A stretch of 64,000 nt of DNA from Streptomyces sp. NBC_01351 (GCF_036237315.1 NZ_CP108357.1:1-64000), one strand, 5' to 3'; shown: positions 17,401 to 26,303, numbered from the stretch's first letter. Numbers and translations are program-made. Notes: a model not told the origin generated them from the letters alone.

Positions 17401-18966
17401 CTAGACATGCTCGGCCTCAGGTTCGGGTTCGTCCTCGCCGAGAAGGCCAAGTCCGGGATAGTACTTCTTACCGCTGGACTTCATCATGTCCGCCGGTGAG
17501 GCGAGTGAGAGTTCCTGCCGCACCCGTGTGGCGAACGCCCGGGCAGTGGCGGGACGGATGCCTTCACCCGCACTGCACCAGTTGCTGTACGCGGCGTAGA
17601 GCAGACCTTGCTCAACCTTGAGATCACCCGAATTCCTGTCACTGGCGCGGCCGGCGGGGGCGCCGGTGGTGCAGCACTCCGTGAGGAATCGGCCGATGTG
17701 GTCCTCGGTCGTGGCGTATGCCTGGGTGGCCGTACGCACGGAGGCAGGGCCTGTCAGCGGGTCGCGCGTGGCGAGGTAGCGCTGGGCGCCTTCGATCAGC
17801 CAGTGCAGGATGCCGGGGCCCTCACTGTCGACGAGCTCCTTGGCAAGGTTGTCGATCTTCCGCGCCGCGGGGACGACGCGTTCGAAGGGGATCAGGCGGA
17901 TGCGGCGCCAGAAGGCGTGTCCGCCAGTGCCGACCTCGGGGCGGTGGTTGCCGAGCAGCCACAGCTTGTGCGTCGGGGTGAAGGAGAAGAAGTCCTGACG
18001 CATCCGGCGCGCCATGATGCGGTCCCCACCCGTCAACAACTTGACGCGGGACTCGTCGAACTTGTCGTTCGGCTTGAGCTCGCTGCACACCACGATGCGC
18101 CGGCCGTGGAGCTCGGTGAGCTCGGTGGAGTGCTCGGAGAACTTCCCCTTCTCCATCAGGAAGCCGGGTGGGGCCGCCTGCGCGTAGTCACCGAGGATCT
18201 GCGTCATGACGTCCAGGAGCACGGACTTCCCGTTGGCGCCGGTGCCGTAGAGAAAAGGAAGGACCTGCGCACCGACGTCTCCGGTGATGGAGTACCCGAG
18301 GAGCAGGTGGAGGAACTGGATAGTCTCCAGTCCCTTGGCGTCGTCGCCGAAGGTGTCGTGCAAGAACCGGTGCCAGCGCGGGGTCGGCATTGCCTCGGGG
18401 CCGACGCTGGTGGCCCGCGAATGCATGTCGCACTCGGGGTCCGGCTTGCGTAGCTGGCCGGTGTGCAGGTCGACGACACCTGCCGGGGTGCACAAGGCAT
18501 ACGGGTCGCCGTCCAGGACGTCCGGGTCGAGGGCGAGCGCGGGCGAGGCCTTCGCCTGGGTCAGCATCGCCTTGATGCCCGGGGTCGACATGGACCTGCG
18601 CCGGTGCAGGAGCAAGTCTCGGTCGCTGAACAGGCCAGTGGGGTCAGTGGAGGGCATCTGCTCGGCCATGTCCCCCGCCGCCCAGACGGCGGACTTCTCT
18701 CCCCCGGTACGTTTCCACCGGTACTGGTTCCAGTGGTACCAGCCCAGGCCCTCTACATGGCGGAACTGGTCCCCGTACATGACCGCGAACAACTTGGCGT
18801 TGCCTCGGTCGGTCAGCAGGGTGGGAAGCTGTCCAGTCGGCCGGACCGCCTCACGCACGGTGGCGGTGTTCTGCTGACCGGGTAGGTTCGCCGACATGTC
18901 CTGGAGGTCAAGCATCTGCCGGGCGGCGGCAGTGGCGTCGAAGCGCGGGCCATCTGCGCTGCTCAT
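17401..18966 (-). CDS. Phage/plasmid primase-type superfamily 3 helicase (D5/P4 family)
   Basis: The 521-residue protein has the D5-type N-terminal region (AKLFAVMYGDQFRHVEGLGW, YALCTPAGVVDLHTG) and a P-loop LYGTGANGKSVLLDVMTQIL near residue 240. Walker B-like and sensor motifs follow (RIVVCSELKPNDKF, THKLWLLGNHRPE, AFWRRIRLIPFE). It should unwind DNA at a plasmid or element origin. The start is ATG 18966, overlapping the PrimPol stop in an ATGA. The longer frame to 19341 is the antisense-like shadow of the PrimPol gene and is rejected. Confidence 0.92.
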   Translation of the reverse strand: MSSADGPRFDATAAARQMLDLQDMSANLPGQQNTATVREAVRPTGQLPTLLTDRGNAKLFAVMYGDQFRHVEGLGWYHWNQYRWKRTGGEKSAVWAAGDMAEQMPSTDPTGLFSDRDLLLHRRRSMSTPGIKAMLTQAKASPALALDPDVLDGDPYALCTPAGVVDLHTGQLRKPDPECDMHSRATSVGPEAMPTPRWHRFLHDTFGDDAKGLETIQFLHLLLGYSITGDVGAQVLPFLYGTGANGKSVLLDVMTQILGDYAQAAPPGFLMEKGKFSEHSTELTELHGRRIVVCSELKPNDKFDESRVKLLTGGDRIMARRMRQDFFSFTPTHKLWLLGNHRPEVGTGGHAFWRRIRLIPFERVVPAARKIDNLAKELVDSEGPGILHWLIEGAQRYLATRDPLTGPASVRTATQAYATTEDHIGRFLTECCTTGAPAGRASDRNSGDLKVEQGLLYAAYSNWCSAGEGIRPATARAFATRVRQELSLASPADMMKSSGKKYYPGLGLLGEDEPEPEAEHV

Positions 18967-20042
18967 GGGCGTCCTTTGAAGTGAAGCGGCCGGCTGATAC
19001 CGGCGGACAGGGCAGAGTTGATGACGGCGAGGCTGCGATGGCTCTGGTACGGGCGGGCTATGTCCGCAGCCGCCGCCAGGAGCTCTCGGGCCTGGGAGTC
19101 TGTGAGATGGCCCGCTCCCACCAGGCCGCCCGCGGTGTAGGCGGCCCGGTTGAGTTTCTCGGTGAAACTCGCCCCGTGCGGGATGGCAGCGCAGTCCTGA
19201 ACTTCGGCCAGCAAGGGGTCCAGCAAGCGGTGCGCAGCTGGGGCGTCGGGCCGTGCGGACCTGCGCGACGGCGGCACGGCAGGGCGAAAGGGGCCGTCGG
19301 TGACCACGTGCCCGGTACGTTCCAGCTCGGCGGCCAGCCAATCAGGCAAGGGCGCGGGAAGTCGCGCTGCCCCGACGGGAACATAGGCCCCGGCCCGAAC
19401 TCGGGTCGCCGGGGCCACGATGTATCCACCGGTCGCGCGTACGTCGACCTGCCACGCGAGCGCTACCTTCGGGCTTGAGCCGGTCGAAGATCGGTAGCGC
19501 ACTGCGGACTCAGCAATCCGGTACCAGACGTGCAGCCCACCGGAGGGGGTCCTGACCCTCAAGGTTGCCTCGTCCTCCGCAGGATTGGATCGGCCACGGT
19601 AGGCCGCGAGCAGGGCGAGGGTGTCGAATCCTGAAGCCAGCCCAGCCAGATTGACGTCCGGATGGATCGAGATCCCCGGCAGAAGCCGGTCACGGTCCGG
19701 TACTTCAGCTCTGTGGGCGTCGACATCGAGAACCACCAGGCCCGCAGGCCCGCAGGAGACACCGACCCCCATCGTCGGCTGAGCACCCCACCAGGCGTTC
19801 AGCCTGGCGGTGTCGGTGGTGGCAGCGTGAAACCCGTGGCACCACTTGCCTTCGGCAACACAGGTGCATGTCTGCGGGGCATGGAGGTGTTCCCTGCAGG
19901 CAGGGCAGTTGCCGGCGGGTGTCTTGAAGCCGGGAGCCAGAGGGTGGACGGGCCAGCCTCGTGCCGCGCACCACATCGCGACATCGAGGGGGCCCGCGCT
20001 CCCTGATGGCGTTGACGTACTGCTCTCACCCTGGCGCGGCAC
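18963..20042 (-). CDS. Bifunctional DNA primase/polymerase (PrimPol) N-terminal domain protein
   Basis: The 359-residue protein has the prim-pol opening (VAMWCAARGWPVHPLAPGFK) and a Cys-rich insert (CPACREHL...CTCVAEGKWC). The catalytic acidic pair follows in GLVVLDVDAH near residue 104, then GGLHVWYRIAE and a TGGYIVAPATR motif. It would make primers and perhaps extend them. It is the first gene of the replication operon and overlaps the helicase by 4 bp, giving the two-protein version of the PrimPol-helicase replicase seen on Streptomyces plasmids and ICEs. Iteron-like repeats lie directly upstream. Confidence 0.92.
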   Translation of the reverse strand: MPRQGESSTSTPSGSAGPLDVAMWCAARGWPVHPLAPGFKTPAGNCPACREHLHAPQTCTCVAEGKWCHGFHAATTDTARLNAWWGAQPTMGVGVSCGPAGLVVLDVDAHRAEVPDRDRLLPGISIHPDVNLAGLASGFDTLALLAAYRGRSNPAEDEATLRVRTPSGGLHVWYRIAESAVRYRSSTGSSPKVALAWQVDVRATGGYIVAPATRVRAGAYVPVGAARLPAPLPDWLAAELERTGHVVTDGPFRPAVPPSRRSARPDAPAAHRLLDPLLAEVQDCAAIPHGASFTEKLNRAAYTAGGLVGAGHLTDSQARELLAAAADIARPYQSHRSLAVINSALSAGISRPLHFKGRP

Positions 20043-20125
20043 ACGATCGTCCTTGTCGAGGGACCCATCAGTTGATTGAGTCCCTGAGACAAAAGCCCTG
20101 GTCAGAGGGCTAGGATGCTTCAGGT

Positions 20126-20613
20126 AGGGACTGAAGGGACCGAGTTTTCAAATGAGATCCAGAGCCTACCGTAGCGTTGGGCGGCAGCGCTGCCGTTGTA
20201 TCAGTTCCCCAGTCCCTTCAGTCCCTTGTCCGCGCGTGTCGCCCAAGGCACCCGGGGTTCAGACTCTTGATCGGCAGGGTTTCGCTCCCGGGCGTGTCGC
20301 GTCGCCGCCAGACCAGCGCCCCGGCACGGGCGTTGTGCCCAAGGGACGCAACATGAATCAGTCCCTGTCCAGTCCCTCGACGAAACACCTGCTCAGAGGC
20401 CATGCCCACGTCCTGGAGGGACTGAAGGGACTCAAGAACCCCAGTTATGAGCAGTCCAGAGAATCTCTCCATGTCTACGTGCGGGTGCATACGCACGCAC
20501 ACATGATGAAGGGAACTGGGAAATTCAGTCCCTTCAGTCCCTTCAGTCCCCTTGCCCCAGCTAGCAGGAATGCCCTGACCTGCGGTTTTGATGGTGAACG
20601 GCAGAGAGGGACT
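20126..20613. repeat. AGTCCCT iteron cluster, candidate replication origin
   Basis: The heptamer AGTCCCT or its complement AGGGACT (one copy ends AGGGACC) occurs about a dozen times. Sites are at 20126 and 20135 (complement), 20211 and 20220, 20360 and 20371, 20417 and 20426 (complement), three in a row at 20526-20552, and 20607 (complement). Adjacent copies are usually spaced 9 bp apart as AGTCCCTTC units, and the clusters alternate in direction. This lies directly upstream of PrimPol. Such iterons normally bind the Rep protein and also autoregulate it. The DNA between the clusters is otherwise non-coding. Confidence 0.75.
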
Positions 20614-21280
20614 GAAGCCACGCGGGGTAGATCGAGAGACTCAGGCGAGGCCTGGCCGAGTGCGAGGAGTGAGACAACTGCGTGCTAGGCACGAGCACCG
20701 CCTGAGTCGTGCGAATGCTGCACCTGTCAACGGCCATTGAGATGCCCCGGCCCCTCCCCCCAGCCGCCAATTCACCAGAAACTCAGGAGACGACTGCACC
20801 TCGCCTCCCGCTGGCCGCCGCAATTCGTCCCACCCCGCAGTCCGCGCCGGACTGCGAGAGGCGGGCGGTAGCACCAGGTGAACCGGGTTGTTCTGCTCCT
20901 ACAGAACAACCCGTGGCCGTTCGGGCCGTGGCCGATCCACGCAGCAGCTGTGCATAGATCTCGCGCGGAACATCACAGAGCTGCAATGCCATGCAGCGGC
21001 TGGGACTGGCCCACGGCCCTGCTGGCAGTCGCGGAGCAGCAGGCGCCGGCTGGAAGCAGCACGGGCCCGAGCAGCAAGCCGCAGCGCCGTGGCTGCTGCA
21101 CGGCCGGGGCGGGCCTGCTATTCGAGCAGCACCCGTGTGCCGCCTGGCCCATGCAAATGCTGCGCTGCACCCACGAACCAACCTGCTGCCACCGACGACC
21201 ACCTGGACCACGAGCAGCACCACCGCGACGACGGCCACCAGCCACCCGCAACCCACCGAGCAGCAGTCGGGCAGCCCCGG
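20614..21280. other. Non-coding GC-rich region with GAGCAGC repeats
   Basis: About 670 bases without a credible gene. It is rich in GAGCAGC/GCAGC motifs (for example around 21030-21150) and in short palindromes, including the stem-loop at 20884-20913. All long frames crossing it have shadow composition. It may belong to the replication or partition region. Confidence 0.4.
20884..20913. promoter_or_regulatory. Perfect 12-bp inverted repeat with 6-nt loop
   Basis: CGGGTTGTTCTG, loop CTCCTA, CAGAACAACCCG. The arms are perfectly complementary and less GC-rich than the surroundings. There is no gene immediately on either side, so this could be an operator, a protein-binding site of the origin or transfer region, or a site-specific recombination core. 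Confidence 0.6.
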
Positions 21281-21586
21281 TCACAGGACGGTGCCGTGCA
21301 GGCCACGGCGGGCGCCGGACATCGCGTAGCGGCGGGCGGCCAGACCGTGCTCGAGATTCTCGCCGATCTGATCGCACAGCAGCGCGAGGACGTCCGTTGC
21401 CTCTGTTTCGGAGAGGTAGGCCGGGGCGACTTCGAGCATCAGCTCCCCGATCGCGTACGTGCTGGGGACGAGGTCCTCGTCCCCAGCACGCATCGCGGCG
21501 ACGACCGGGTCCGCTGGCGGCTCGGCGTGCGGTGCAGGCGGAGCGGTACGAACGTCGCGGACGCCCTGACGGACCACGGCGCGCAC
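21281..21586 (-). CDS. Hypothetical protein, helical
   Basis: The frame of up to 101 residues contains a believable core, LVPSTYAIGELMLEVAPAYL then ATDVLALLCDQIGENLEHGL. The start is unclear: GTG 21586 is the longest, and ATG near 21493 (MRAGDEDLVPS) gives a 70-residue protein that looks more compact. No domain recognised. It stands alone. Confidence 0.4.
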   Translation of the reverse strand: MRAVVRQGVRDVRTAPPAPHAEPPADPVVAAMRAGDEDLVPSTYAIGELMLEVAPAYLSETEATDVLALLCDQIGENLEHGLAARRYAMSGARRGLHGTVL

Positions 21587-21979
21587 CGTGGGCTCATCGA
21601 GGCTCTACGACTGGCCGGAGGCTCTCCCTACGACGGCGAGACGCCGGACACGCGGAACGTTCCGGGCTACGGCTCGCACGCCACCAGTGACACCGATACC
21701 CGAGGCGGCCTCCTCCGGGCGCTGTGCAGCTTCAGCTGGGCCAAAGAGGAGGGCCACATCGTGAGCGGCCTGCCGGACTGCCGTGAATGCCGGCGCGAGG
21801 TCCAGCTCGGCGCCGAACGCCCCTGCGGCTCGTCGTGAGCTACGTGCCAGGAATGTGGTTTGCCCCGGCTCGGTGCGGCGGCCGGAGGACCGACGTAGGC
21901 CAATGGCACGGCAGCTGCGAGGCTGGCGGTTTCCTCAAGGGGATCCCGGCTGGCGCGTTGTCTCGCCTACGGTCGCTCC

Positions 21980-22496
21980 ATGACCAGTGACGGAGTAGTC
22001 GTGGATGAGGCGATCCGTGCGGCGTGGGACTCATACCGGGTCCTGGAGAAACGGACTTCCGCCAAAGAGCGCCAGGCGCGCAGCAGCGGGTTACGGCCGC
22101 GGTGGAGGCGTACGGGCGTGAGGAGGTGTCCCGGGGCACGGTATTCCTGGTGGCGTGCTGACCGGATACCTGATCGCCGAACAATCCGGTGGCGAGGATC
22201 GGCTTGATCCGCTCAGCGATCTGATCCCCGCTGTGATCCGCAGGCTTCCCACCTTCGAGATGGCCGACCCGGCTCAGGTGCCGATGGTCACCGGCGTTCT
22301 CGTGGCCGCTGCGATGGGCATGGACACCGTGGCGTGGCGCGACCAGTTCGGACAGATTCCGCCGGAGGAGGTTCTGGTGCACGGCTTCGTGTTGTGGCTG
22401 CTCGCCGATCTCTTCGATTCCCTGGTCGGACGGCCCGGAGCCATCGACCGGATGATGCGGGAGACCTTCGACTCCATGGCCGCCGAACTCAGCTGA
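21980..22496 (+). pseudogene. Hypothetical protein gene broken by two frameshifts
   Basis: The start (ATG 21980, MTSDGVVVDEAIRAAWDSYR) and the end (QVPMVTGVLVAAAMGMDTVA to FDSMAAELS, 22155-22496) are in different frames. The middle (RVTAAVEAYGREEVSRGTVF) is in the third. Removing one GC from GCGCGC at 22076-22081 joins the first two parts, and adding one base near 22155 joins the rest. The result is one continuous ~170-residue helical protein. No family recognised. It is either a real pseudogene or sequencing error. Confidence 0.6.
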
Positions 22497-22592
22497 CGTG
22501 CGGGCTGTCCGGCGGATGGCTACCGGTGGCTACGATGCGGAACCCGACGCCGGCAACTGCAATGCCGGGGTCGGGGCGTTGTCACAAGGTGG

Positions 22593-22853
22593 CTACCCGA
22601 GCCAGACGATGTCCAGGATGGACAGGTGCCGGGTGAGCCGGTTGACCACATAGACGACGGAGAGCTGCCCGACGGACGCGGAGCGGACGTCTTCGCCTTC
22701 AGGGTCGCCGATGTTCCACTGGGGCCAGCCCCAGGGGGAGCGCACCGCGATGTCCAGGACGTCGCGGACCGTCTCCTTCGCGTGCTCGGGTAGCTCGGTG
22801 AGTACCTTCGCGGCCTGCGGGGAAAGGCGCACCGCCCACGGCTCACTGGTCAC
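22593..22853 (-). CDS. RelE/ParE-like toxin
   Basis: The 86-residue protein has the RelE-fold pattern: WAVRLSPQAAKVLTELPEHA, ETVRDVLDIAVRSPWGWP, then beta strands with VGQLSVVYVVNRLTRHLSIL. RelE-type toxins cut mRNA at the ribosome, while ParE members poison gyrase. The ATG overlaps the stop of the upstream gene (22850-22853), the usual antitoxin-toxin layout. Catalytic residues cannot be assigned with confidence. Confidence 0.7.
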   Translation of the reverse strand: MTSEPWAVRLSPQAAKVLTELPEHAKETVRDVLDIAVRSPWGWPQWNIGDPEGEDVRSASVGQLSVVYVVNRLTRHLSILDIVWLG

Positions 22854-23146
22854 CGGCGGGCGCCGAGGATGTCGTCCAGGTCCACGAAGCCGGTCTCGTC
22901 ACGGCCGGAGTCCATGTACAGGTCGACGGCCGGGGCCGCGGCGACGCGCAGCTGCCAGGCGCGTACGACGTCGTGCAGCGGGGTGAGGCTGTAGGTGTGG
23001 CGGGAGTCCTCCAGGGCCTTGGCCCAGTCCCGCTCGAAGGCTGGCACCCAGGTGTCGGCGCGGCGGTCGGCTCGCAGCTGGGCGAGCAGCTGGGCGGCGG
23101 CGGCCGGGGCCGGCGGGGTGGGGGCTTCCTCGGGCTGTGCGCTCAT
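22850..23146 (-). CDS. DUF6247-like antitoxin
   Basis: The 98-residue protein starts at ATG 23146 (MSAQPEEAPTPP). A Pro/Ala-rich head is followed by LLAQLRADRRADTWVPAFER, a helix with HTYSLTPLHDVVRAWQLRVA and the C-terminal GFVDLDDILGARR. This matches what I remember of DUF6247, which sits next to RelE-like genes in Streptomyces. It probably neutralises the toxin and represses the operon. The in-frame start at 23191 would add 15 residues of unlikely sequence. Confidence 0.65.
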   Translation of the reverse strand: MSAQPEEAPTPPAPAAAAQLLAQLRADRRADTWVPAFERDWAKALEDSRHTYSLTPLHDVVRAWQLRVAAAPAVDLYMDSGRDETGFVDLDDILGARR

Positions 23147-23295
23147 AAGGTCCTCCATGTCCTGGTGACACGCTAGCGCCACCGTTGCCACCAGCGCCTC
23201 GGTTCGGTCCTACCCGTTGCCGCCGTCGCTACGGAGCCTGATTCGGCGTAGGCCATGGCTGCGTCGAGCGTAACGGGTGAGTTGTCGCCAGTAGC

Positions 23296-23468
23296 CTGGA
23301 CAAGTTCGGGTATCTCAACCTGGACAAGAAGGGCGCCAAGCTCCTGTTCCAGATTTTCACCGAGCGCGAGGAATGACGTCACGCTCCTCGCCAACGGCGA
23401 GGAGGAGTACACCACCCGCAGCAGCTCGCCGACGACGTCCTCCGCATCATCATGGCCGACCGCGACTG
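23296..23468 (+). pseudogene. IS21-type istB remnant and adjoining fragment
   Basis: The frame 23296-23376 reads LDKFGYLNLDKKGAKLLFQI followed by FTEREE and a stop. This is the Walker-B region of IstB, the ATPase helper of IS21-family transposition, where 'DEfGYLxLDxxGAxLLFQ' is typical. Nothing else of istB or istA is present. A second fragment (QLADDVLRIIMADRD, to 23468) follows in another frame. There are no IS ends. Confidence 0.6.
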
Positions 23469-23619
23469 ACCACCGCCGGCCCCGAACCGCGTCGGCGGTC
23501 CGGGGCCGGCTGGGCGACCTGACGATGCCAGGGTGCTCCCCGTTGCTGGATGTGGTCTCTCAGCACGTTGTTTACGCAGGACTACTTCGCTGCCGCATGA
23601 TTCCCTCTAGCCTCGCACC

Positions 23620-24183
23620 ATGGATTGGTTCACGGCGGCGGTGGTGGGAGCGGTCGGAGGCGCCTCCCTGGAGGCCATCGACGTCATCAAGGCCATCAAG
23701 TGGCACCGTCAGATGCCCTGGAACGTCCAATCAGACACCATCGATCCACCCCAGCGCAGAGCTAACGTGCGGCCCCAGGAGGAGCACCTGCCCGCACCCG
23801 GCTGGAAGGCGTATTGGGTTGCCGGGGTACTGCGGCTGCTCGTGAGCGGAGCCCTGACCGGAGTTGTGGCAGCCACCTATCCGCAGAGCACCAATCCACT
23901 GGTTGCCTTTCTCATCGGGCTGGGCGCGCTATCTGCTGTCCAGCAGGTCACCACACTGGTGCCGCTGATGGTGAAGAACGCGGGTCGGGCTGCTCTAGGC
24001 GGCGTAGTGGACGTGGCACAGCAACAAGCGCAGGCTCTCCAGCAAAGCGGGCAGCCTGACCCTGGGCAGTCGAATGGTGCTGTGCCAGGACCCCAAACCG
24101 GTAGTCCTCCGGCAGGGAGTCCACAACCGGGCACAGGCGTTGCCGCACAGCAGGATCCGGCGGGCGGAGGAGGTGCGGCGTGA
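23620..24183 (+). CDS. Membrane protein with long Gln/Pro/Gly tail
   Basis: The 187-residue protein has hydrophobic segments near residues 4-24 and 66-90 (VAGVLRLLVSGALTGVVAAT), plus a third at ~95-115 (LVAFLIGLGALSAVQQVTTL). A low-complexity cytoplasmic tail of Gln, Pro and Gly follows. Its stop overlaps the GTG of the next gene (GTGA at 24180), so the two proteins are coupled and probably work together. No family recognised. Confidence 0.7.
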   Translation: MDWFTAAVVGAVGGASLEAIDVIKAIKWHRQMPWNVQSDTIDPPQRRANVRPQEEHLPAPGWKAYWVAGVLRLLVSGALTGVVAATYPQSTNPLVAFLIGLGALSAVQQVTTLVPLMVKNAGRAALGGVVDVAQQQAQALQQSGQPDPGQSNGAVPGPQTGSPPAGSPQPGTGVAAQQDPAGGGGAA

Positions 24184-25292
24184 CAATTGCTGCCGAGTCC
24201 TTCGTGGGCCGCGTCCTGGCCGTGATTTCCCGTCGTTCTCCTGGCTTCCGGCCGCCCTTGAAGACCTCCGGACGACTGCATGCGCCGGACAGCCCTACTA
24301 CGTCTCCTCCGGCTCAGGACTTTCCTCGCCCTCGTGAGACTCCCCAGGTCGACCCGGCCCAGGACGACTTGCCGGTACAGAGACTGGTCAACGCGACGGC
24401 CCAATGGAAGTCCGCGCCTCCACGGGAGCGTCTCCGGAATCGCGGCGGACTTCTGGGAGTCTCAGATTTCCTGGAGACCACCGTCGCAACCCTCGACCGC
24501 ACCCCCGCCAACGCCCTGTACCGCTACCGCGCCCGGGACCTCGGCCTCGCCCTCGACCGCGCCCTACACCACGCCCGCGACCCCGACTTGGCCCGCGACC
24601 ACATCCCCCCCGTTGGACTCGTCCCCAACCTCAATCTCGAACTCGCCCGCGCCCGCGAGCATGCCCATGACCTCGAGGCCGCCCGCGACCTCGAACATGT
24701 CCCCGCCCTCGCCCGTGACCTCGTCCGCGCCTTCGACCGCGCCCACGACCTCGCTGGCGCCCTCGACCGCGCTCTATACCGCAGCCGTGCCCTCAACCGC
24801 GAAGGTGCTCTCGCCCTCAACCGCGAACGCGCCAGCAACATCGTCCTAGAGATCGGACGCGGCCTTGAGATCGCCCGAGGCCTCGACCGCGACCGGGCCC
24901 TCGACTTCATTCGCGACCTTGCCCGCAAAATCGAAAGCGCCCGCTCCCCCCACGGTCGTCTCTCCCGCATCCTCAACCCTGGCCGCGACCGCTACCTCAT
25001 CCTGGCGCTCGCCCTAGACCCCACCCTCGGCCGCTACCTCACCGAAGCTCATGACAACCTGACCGATGCGGCAAGCAACTTCGTTGGCGCAGACCTAACC
25101 GCGGTGGATCCTTCTAAGGCCAACCTCGCAGGGATCCGTTGGGACGGCGACACACGGTGGCCCACCCCTGAGTGGACAGCTCGCATCCGTAGAGCATCGG
25201 TGGAGGACGCTCCTGGATCCGGGGTCTTCATCGTCCTTCCTGAAGAGGGCCACAACTTCGCCGATCGCGGCCCCGTGGCACCAATCTCCTGA
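24180..25292 (+). CDS. Charged helical-repeat protein, partner of the membrane protein
   Basis: The 370-residue protein has a Pro-rich N-terminus, then about 170 residues (~105-275) of degenerate Ala/Leu/Asp/Arg repeats of the type ALDRALxxARDLxxARD. These look like a long amphipathic alpha-solenoid or coiled coil. The C-terminus (NFVGADLTAVDPSKANLAGI then WPTPEWTARIRRASVEDAPG) has pentapeptide-repeat character and an ending that recurs in Streptomyces NACHT and other large sensor proteins. The start is GTG 24180, overlapping the upstream stop. The repeat region is extremely biased in codons (GCC CTC GAC CGC). Function unknown. Confidence 0.7.
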   Translation: MTIAAESFVGRVLAVISRRSPGFRPPLKTSGRLHAPDSPTTSPPAQDFPRPRETPQVDPAQDDLPVQRLVNATAQWKSAPPRERLRNRGGLLGVSDFLETTVATLDRTPANALYRYRARDLGLALDRALHHARDPDLARDHIPPVGLVPNLNLELARAREHAHDLEAARDLEHVPALARDLVRAFDRAHDLAGALDRALYRSRALNREGALALNRERASNIVLEIGRGLEIARGLDRDRALDFIRDLARKIESARSPHGRLSRILNPGRDRYLILALALDPTLGRYLTEAHDNLTDAASNFVGADLTAVDPSKANLAGIRWDGDTRWPTPEWTARIRRASVEDAPGSGVFIVLPEEGHNFADRGPVAPIS

Positions 25293-25302
25293 GACACCAC
25301 AG

Positions 25303-25827
25303 CTAGAGCTGGACGTCGATGTGGTCGACGTCCGTGAACTCGACCAGGAGGCCGGTGGCGCGGCGGCCGCGGTCCTTGAAGTAGATCTCCTGGAATCCCT
25401 CGGCGACGATGTCCAGGAGCTGCTGCTCGGTGGCGCCCTGCTCCTGGGCTTCGAAGAGGCGCGCCGCGTAGGCCGGGGGCAGGCCCTGGGTCAGGTGGCG
25501 CATTCGCCCGTCGTCGGTGGTGCCGGCGGCGGCGGTGTACCCGAACCGGGCGCGGGTTTCGATGACGAGTCCGCCACTGGTGGCGGCCGCCTGCTTGGCC
25601 TTGGCGCGGATCTGGGGCTGCCAGCGCTTGCGGATCTCCCCCGCGAGACGGGCTGCGAGCTCCTTGCGGCCGCTTGAGCTTGCCGCTGACCGCCCCGCCG
25701 CCCAAACCCGCACCTCCGTGCTTGCAGGAAGGCCCTTTCCGCCACCCCAGCCAGCGGCCCGGCAGCCAGGACGCCCGAACGGCCCGGTCCGGGCCCCCGC
25801 CGACCCGCCCGCGTACGCCGACGGCAT
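25303..25827 (-). CDS. Hypothetical protein, 110-174 aa
   Basis: Roughly the last 115 residues look genuine: GRKELAARLAGEIRKRWQPQ, GGLVIETRARFGYTAA, RMRHLTQGLPPAYAARLFEA, EGFQEIYFKDRGRRATGLLV and FTDVDHIDVQL. The first ~55 residues from ATG 25827 are Gly/Pro/Arg-rich and may be untranslated, with the real start a GTG around 25700. Soluble, alpha/beta, no family recognised. The stop is 11 bp from the convergent stop of the helical-repeat gene. Confidence 0.55.
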   Translation of the reverse strand: MPSAYAGGSAGARTGPFGRPGCRAAGWGGGKGLPASTEVRVWAAGRSAASSSGRKELAARLAGEIRKRWQPQIRAKAKQAAATSGGLVIETRARFGYTAAAGTTDDGRMRHLTQGLPPAYAARLFEAQEQGATEQQLLDIVAEGFQEIYFKDRGRRATGLLVEFTDVDHIDVQL

Positions 25828-25937
25828 CTAACGGCGTAGCCCGCCTCCGCAACCGGCACGACACCCCGTGTAGCCACCGGTGCGGTGTGGCGCGTCTGCG
25901 GTGTCAGGGATGGGCGGGACACGGAATATTCGGATTC

Positions 25938-26303
25938 ATGGTCATGCTCTCCCCCACCGATCCCGGCTCCTCGGCGGCCGAGGTGCTGAGTGCCCGGTAC
26001 GCGGGCAGGCTCCCCGCCTCCCTCGGCGACCTCGCGGGGCCCGGGCACGGCACGGTCGAGCTGCCGCTCCACGTCGCCTGGTCCGGGCTGCGCGCCTACG
26101 ACCTCGACCGGCCGCGCCTGCGCATGGGTATGTACCGCACGGTCCTGGCCGAGGGACAGCACGAGGACCTGGTGCGGCTGCTCAACCGCGACCTCCTCCT
26201 CGCTCAGTGGCCCGTCCTGCGCACGTTGGTCAGCCGGCACGTACGGACGGTCTGGGAGAACGCCTTCCCCGAACTGACCTCGGCCGGGTCCGCGGCGGCG
26301 TGA
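25938..26303 (+). CDS. Hypothetical protein, 121 aa
   Basis: The ATG at 25938 (MVMLSPTDPGSSAAEVLSAR) begins a soluble helical protein with ELPLHVAWSGLRAYDLDRP, GMYRTVLAEGQHEDLVRLLN and HVRTVWENAFPELTSAG blocks. I recognise it only as a type seen in Streptomyces accessory regions and have no function to offer. The upstream extension to 25674 is shadow sequence. It is followed by a 120-bp gap. Confidence 0.65.
   Translation: MVMLSPTDPGSSAAEVLSARYAGRLPASLGDLAGPGHGTVELPLHVAWSGLRAYDLDRPRLRMGMYRTVLAEGQHEDLVRLLNRDLLLAQWPVLRTLVSRHVRTVWENAFPELTSAGSAAA

Noticed and set aside
17608..18453. Plus-strand frame opposite the helicase gene
   Set aside because: Antisense shadow; the minus strand has the P-loop and SF3 motifs.
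20126..20613. CRISPR-like array
   Set aside because: Repeats are 7-9 bp, occur in both directions and lack uniform spacers, so they are iterons and not CRISPR repeats.
21667..21909. Minus-strand frame [17 protein letters not shown]
   Set aside because: No ribosome site or conserved pattern; likely shadow.
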